Below are positions 61,981 to 64,000 of a stretch of 64,000 bases of DNA, piece after piece. A model generated the notes under the pieces. That model searched no databases and was not told where the DNA came from. It saw only the letters and a list, made by a program, of their open reading frames with translations. The position numbers and the translations under genes are program-made. Numbering within the stretch: position 1 is the first letter of the stretch; each line of letters opens with the position of its first letter. This DNA is from Burkholderiales bacterium (GTDB lineage Bacteria; Pseudomonadota; Gammaproteobacteria; Burkholderiales; WYBJ01): assembly GCA_022841915.1 (NCBI GenBank), contig JALHQN010000003.1, positions 310,001 through 374,000 on the forward strand, written 5' to 3'.

Positions 61981-62943
61981 TCAGTTGACCGTTGCGCCGG
62001 AGGCTTTTACCACCTTCGCCCAGCGATCGATCTCGGAGCGCACGAGCTTGGTGAAGTCCTGCGGGGAATTGGTGTCGACCTCGGCCCCTGCAGCGGCGAG
62101 CTTGGTCTTCATGTCGTCGTTGTTCATCAAGGCGCGGATCTCGGAATTCAGCCGGGTCACCAACTCGTCGGGCAGCCGCGGCGGCGCGAAGATGCCGTAC
62201 CAGGAATTGACGTCGAAGCCGGGGATCGCGGATTCGGCGATCGTGGGCAGATCCGGCAGCAGGGTCGAGCGCTTGGCGCTGGTTACGGCGATGGGGCGCA
62301 GGCGCCCGCTCTTCACGTGCGGCATGGCGCCCGGAAAGCCGATCGACGAGACATGCAGGTGACCACCGATCAGATCGATGATGCCCGGGCCGGAGCCCTT
62401 GTAGCCGATGTGCACCATCTTGACGCCCGTCATGACGCTGATGAGTTCCATGACAAGGTGATTGGGCGAGCCGGGGCTGGCGCCGTAATTGAGCGCCCCC
62501 GGCTGCGAGCGGCCGAGAGCGATCAGGTCTTTCATGGTTTTGGCTGGCAGCGAGGGATGGACGGCAATCATGCTGGGGAAGGTGGCCAGATTGGTGATGG
62601 CCGTGAGGTCGGTGGCTAGGTTGTAGTTGACCTTCTTGTACAGGCTCATGTTGATCGCATGAGGTATGCCGGCGACCATGATCGTGTAGCCATCCGCCGG
62701 GGCCTTCGTCGTGAACTCCGCACCGATGTTGCCGCCCCCGCCCGTGCGGTTCTCGGCAACGACGGGTTGGCCGAGCCGATCGCTCAGACTCTGACCGACC
62801 AGGCGGCCGAGCAGATCGGTGGCGCCGCCCGGCGAGAAGGGAATGATGAGTCGGACGGCCTTGGAAGGATACGACTGCGCGTGCGCAGGCATGGCAACGA
62901 GACACACTATGGACAGCAGGGAAGCTATGGGCGTGAACCGCAT
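61981..62943 (-). CDS. Bug-type substrate-binding protein
   Basis: 320 residues with signal peptide (P-A-H-A-Q). I-I-P-F-S-P-G-G-A-T-D, E-N-R-T-G-G-G-G-N-I-G and L-P-T-I-A-E-S show the Bug fold. GGAGGAGGAGG precedes the ATG at 62943. Transcribed with the SDR gene downstream; divergent from the last hydrolase gene. Confidence 0.92.
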   Translation of the reverse strand: MRFTPIASLLSIVCLVAMPAHAQSYPSKAVRLIIPFSPGGATDLLGRLVGQSLSDRLGQPVVAENRTGGGGNIGAEFTTKAPADGYTIMVAGIPHAINMSLYKKVNYNLATDLTAITNLATFPSMIAVHPSLPAKTMKDLIALGRSQPGALNYGASPGSPNHLVMELISVMTGVKMVHIGYKGSGPGIIDLIGGHLHVSSIGFPGAMPHVKSGRLRPIAVTSAKRSTLLPDLPTIAESAIPGFDVNSWYGIFAPPRLPDELVTRLNSEIRALMNNDDMKTKLAAAGAEVDTNSPQDFTKLVRSEIDRWAKVVKASGATVN

Positions 62944-63138
62944 GATGTTCCTCCTCCTCCGTGCGCGTCGCTCTGGGCGACGCGGGTGCGTTGTCCCTCG
63001 CATCGGGTGCACCCAGTATAGCGACAAATCCGACGGATGCGCGTCAGGGGCTCCGGGCTCCTGCCGTACGTCCTGTCGGCGGCGAGGGCGTGCTAGCATC
63101 TTCGGCACATTCGTATTCACACCGGGAGACGAGGTCTC

Positions 63139-64000
63139 ATGAAACCCAGCCGATCCGAATTCATCGCTGTGCGCGGTCTCCGATACCACTGCCGTACCTG
63201 GGGCGAGCCCGGGGCGCCGCTGATGTTCATGCTGCACGGTTTTCAGGATGTTTCGGCATCGTGGCAGTTCACCGTCGACGCGCTGCAGAAGGACTGGTTC
63301 GTGGTGGCGCCCGACTGGCGCGGTTACGGGCTGACCGCGTGGAGCAGCGAGCAGAGCTACTGGTTCCCGGACTACTTCGCGGATCTCGACTGCCTGCTCG
63401 ATCACTATACGCCGGAGTTTCCGGTGCGCGTCGTGGCGCACAGCATGGGCGGCAACATCTGCAGCATGTACGCCGGCATCGCTTCCGACCGCGTGAGCAA
63501 GTTCGTCAACATCGAGGGCATCGGCATGGGCGGACGTCGTCAGGATCCCGCGCCGCGCCGCTTCGCCAAGTGGATCGCCGAGCTGCGCGAAGGGGGATCG
63601 CAGCGCCCCTACGAGAGCTTCGACGATTTCGCCGATCGCATGCGGGCGGAAAACCCTCGCCTCACGGAGGAGCGGGCGCGCTTCCTCGCCGAGCACTGGG
63701 GCAAGCAGGAAGACGACGGCACGGTGGTGCGGCGTGCGGACCCGAAACACACCCTCGTCAATCCGCTGCCCATTCCCGCCGAGGATATGCTGGCGTGCTG
63801 GCGGCAGATCAGCGCGCCGGTGCTGTGGGTGGAGGGGGCGAAGTCCAGTCTCGCTGGCCGGATCGCGCGCGATCCCGAAGGCTACGAGGCGCGCCAGTCC
63901 GCGATCGAGGATCTGCAGGTGATCCGGGTGGACGATGCCGGCCACAACATCCACCACGACCAGCCCGAACAGTTGGCCGAAATCATCGAGGCGTTCATGG
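63139..64000 (+). CDS. Alpha/beta hydrolase (runs off the right edge)
   Basis: At least 287 residues are visible and the frame is open at the edge. Elements: F-M-L-H-G-F-Q-D, D-W-R-G-Y-G, nucleophile Ser102 in A-H-S-M-G-G, and the catalytic His in D-D-A-G-H-N. Unlike the two other hydrolase-fold proteins at 42.4 and 52.7 kb, the serine and histidine are intact. GACGAGG precedes the ATG. The end of the gene lies beyond the window. Confidence 0.9.
   Translation, partial: MKPSRSEFIAVRGLRYHCRTWGEPGAPLMFMLHGFQDVSASWQFTVDALQKDWFVVAPDWRGYGLTAWSSEQSYWFPDYFADLDCLLDHYTPEFPVRVVAHSMGGNICSMYAGIASDRVSKFVNIEGIGMGGRRQDPAPRRFAKWIAELREGGSQRPYESFDDFADRMRAENPRLTEERARFLAEHWGKQEDDGTVVRRADPKHTLVNPLPIPAEDMLACWRQISAPVLWVEGAKSSLAGRIARDPEGYEARQSAIEDLQVIRVDDAGHNIHHDQPEQLAEIIEAFM

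Noticed and set aside
1-64000. CRISPR arrays, tRNA or rRNA genes
   Set aside because: No spaced repeat series and no cloverleaf or rRNA-like stretch was found by reading; a covariance-model scan would be needed to be certain.

Overview
The window is about 64 kb of GC-rich DNA with tightly packed genes on both strands. It looks like a betaproteobacterial (Burkholderiales-like) chromosome. The evidence is four Bug-type periplasmic receptors without transport subunits, an EnvZ/OmpR (RisS/RisA-type) pair, a PEP-CTERM gene with the TPR lipoprotein PrsT, a DUF1800/DUF1501 pair and many small catabolic clusters. The species cannot be named from the sequence. I saw no rRNA, tRNA, CRISPR array, complete insertion sequence or prophage.

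Layout: 1-5.4 kb holds the end of a Lon-like protease, a USP-like partner, hpf, ispD-ispF, thpR and a cyclic-nucleotide-binding protein. 5.4-8.1 kb has a host-attachment-type protein and envZ/ompR. 8.4-11.4 kb has a small secreted protein and the DUF1800/DUF1501 pair. 11.8-16.7 kb has a degenerate EAL protein, a tartrate-dehydrogenase-type enzyme and a REC-PAS-GGDEF-EAL protein. 16.7-20.2 kb is a three-gene catabolic operon. 20.4-22.4 kb is tsaB-rimI-udg. 22.5-27.3 kb has a thermonuclease, an FMN hydroxy-acid oxidase, two Bug receptors and a divergent AroQ-like protein.

27.4-39.3 kb carries an envelope/signalling block. It contains a PEP-CTERM protein behind a sigma-54 promoter, PrsT, a fusion of a transposase N-terminal domain to an FHA domain, a histidine kinase, and an operon of response regulator, LysM/FecR protein and CHASE2 histidine kinase.

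39.6-41.4 kb is the most striking locus: two adjacent genes, each interrupted by one in-frame TGA exactly at a predicted redox-active position and each followed by a perfect hairpin with a GT-containing triloop. I read them as two selenoproteins: a GrdB-like glycine/betaine reductase family protein (U-P-N-C-T-C) and an AhpD/carboxymuconolactone-decarboxylase-like protein (C-H-Y-U). A normal gene caller would split both. The Sec machinery (selA, selB, selC, selD) is not in the window.

41.5-64 kb is mostly accessory catabolism: a LuxR regulator, two alpha/beta-hydrolase-fold proteins that lack the nucleophilic serine, an enolase-superfamily enzyme, an iron alcohol dehydrogenase, an RraA-like protein, a thiolase/DUF35 pair, a ketopantoate-reductase-like protein, a two-subunit molybdenum hydroxylase, a MaoC-like protein, an SDR and two more Bug receptors. 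Envelope genes (a phospholipase-D-like lipoprotein, a DUF6279-type lipoprotein, small membrane proteins) and a pseudouridine synthase are interspersed.
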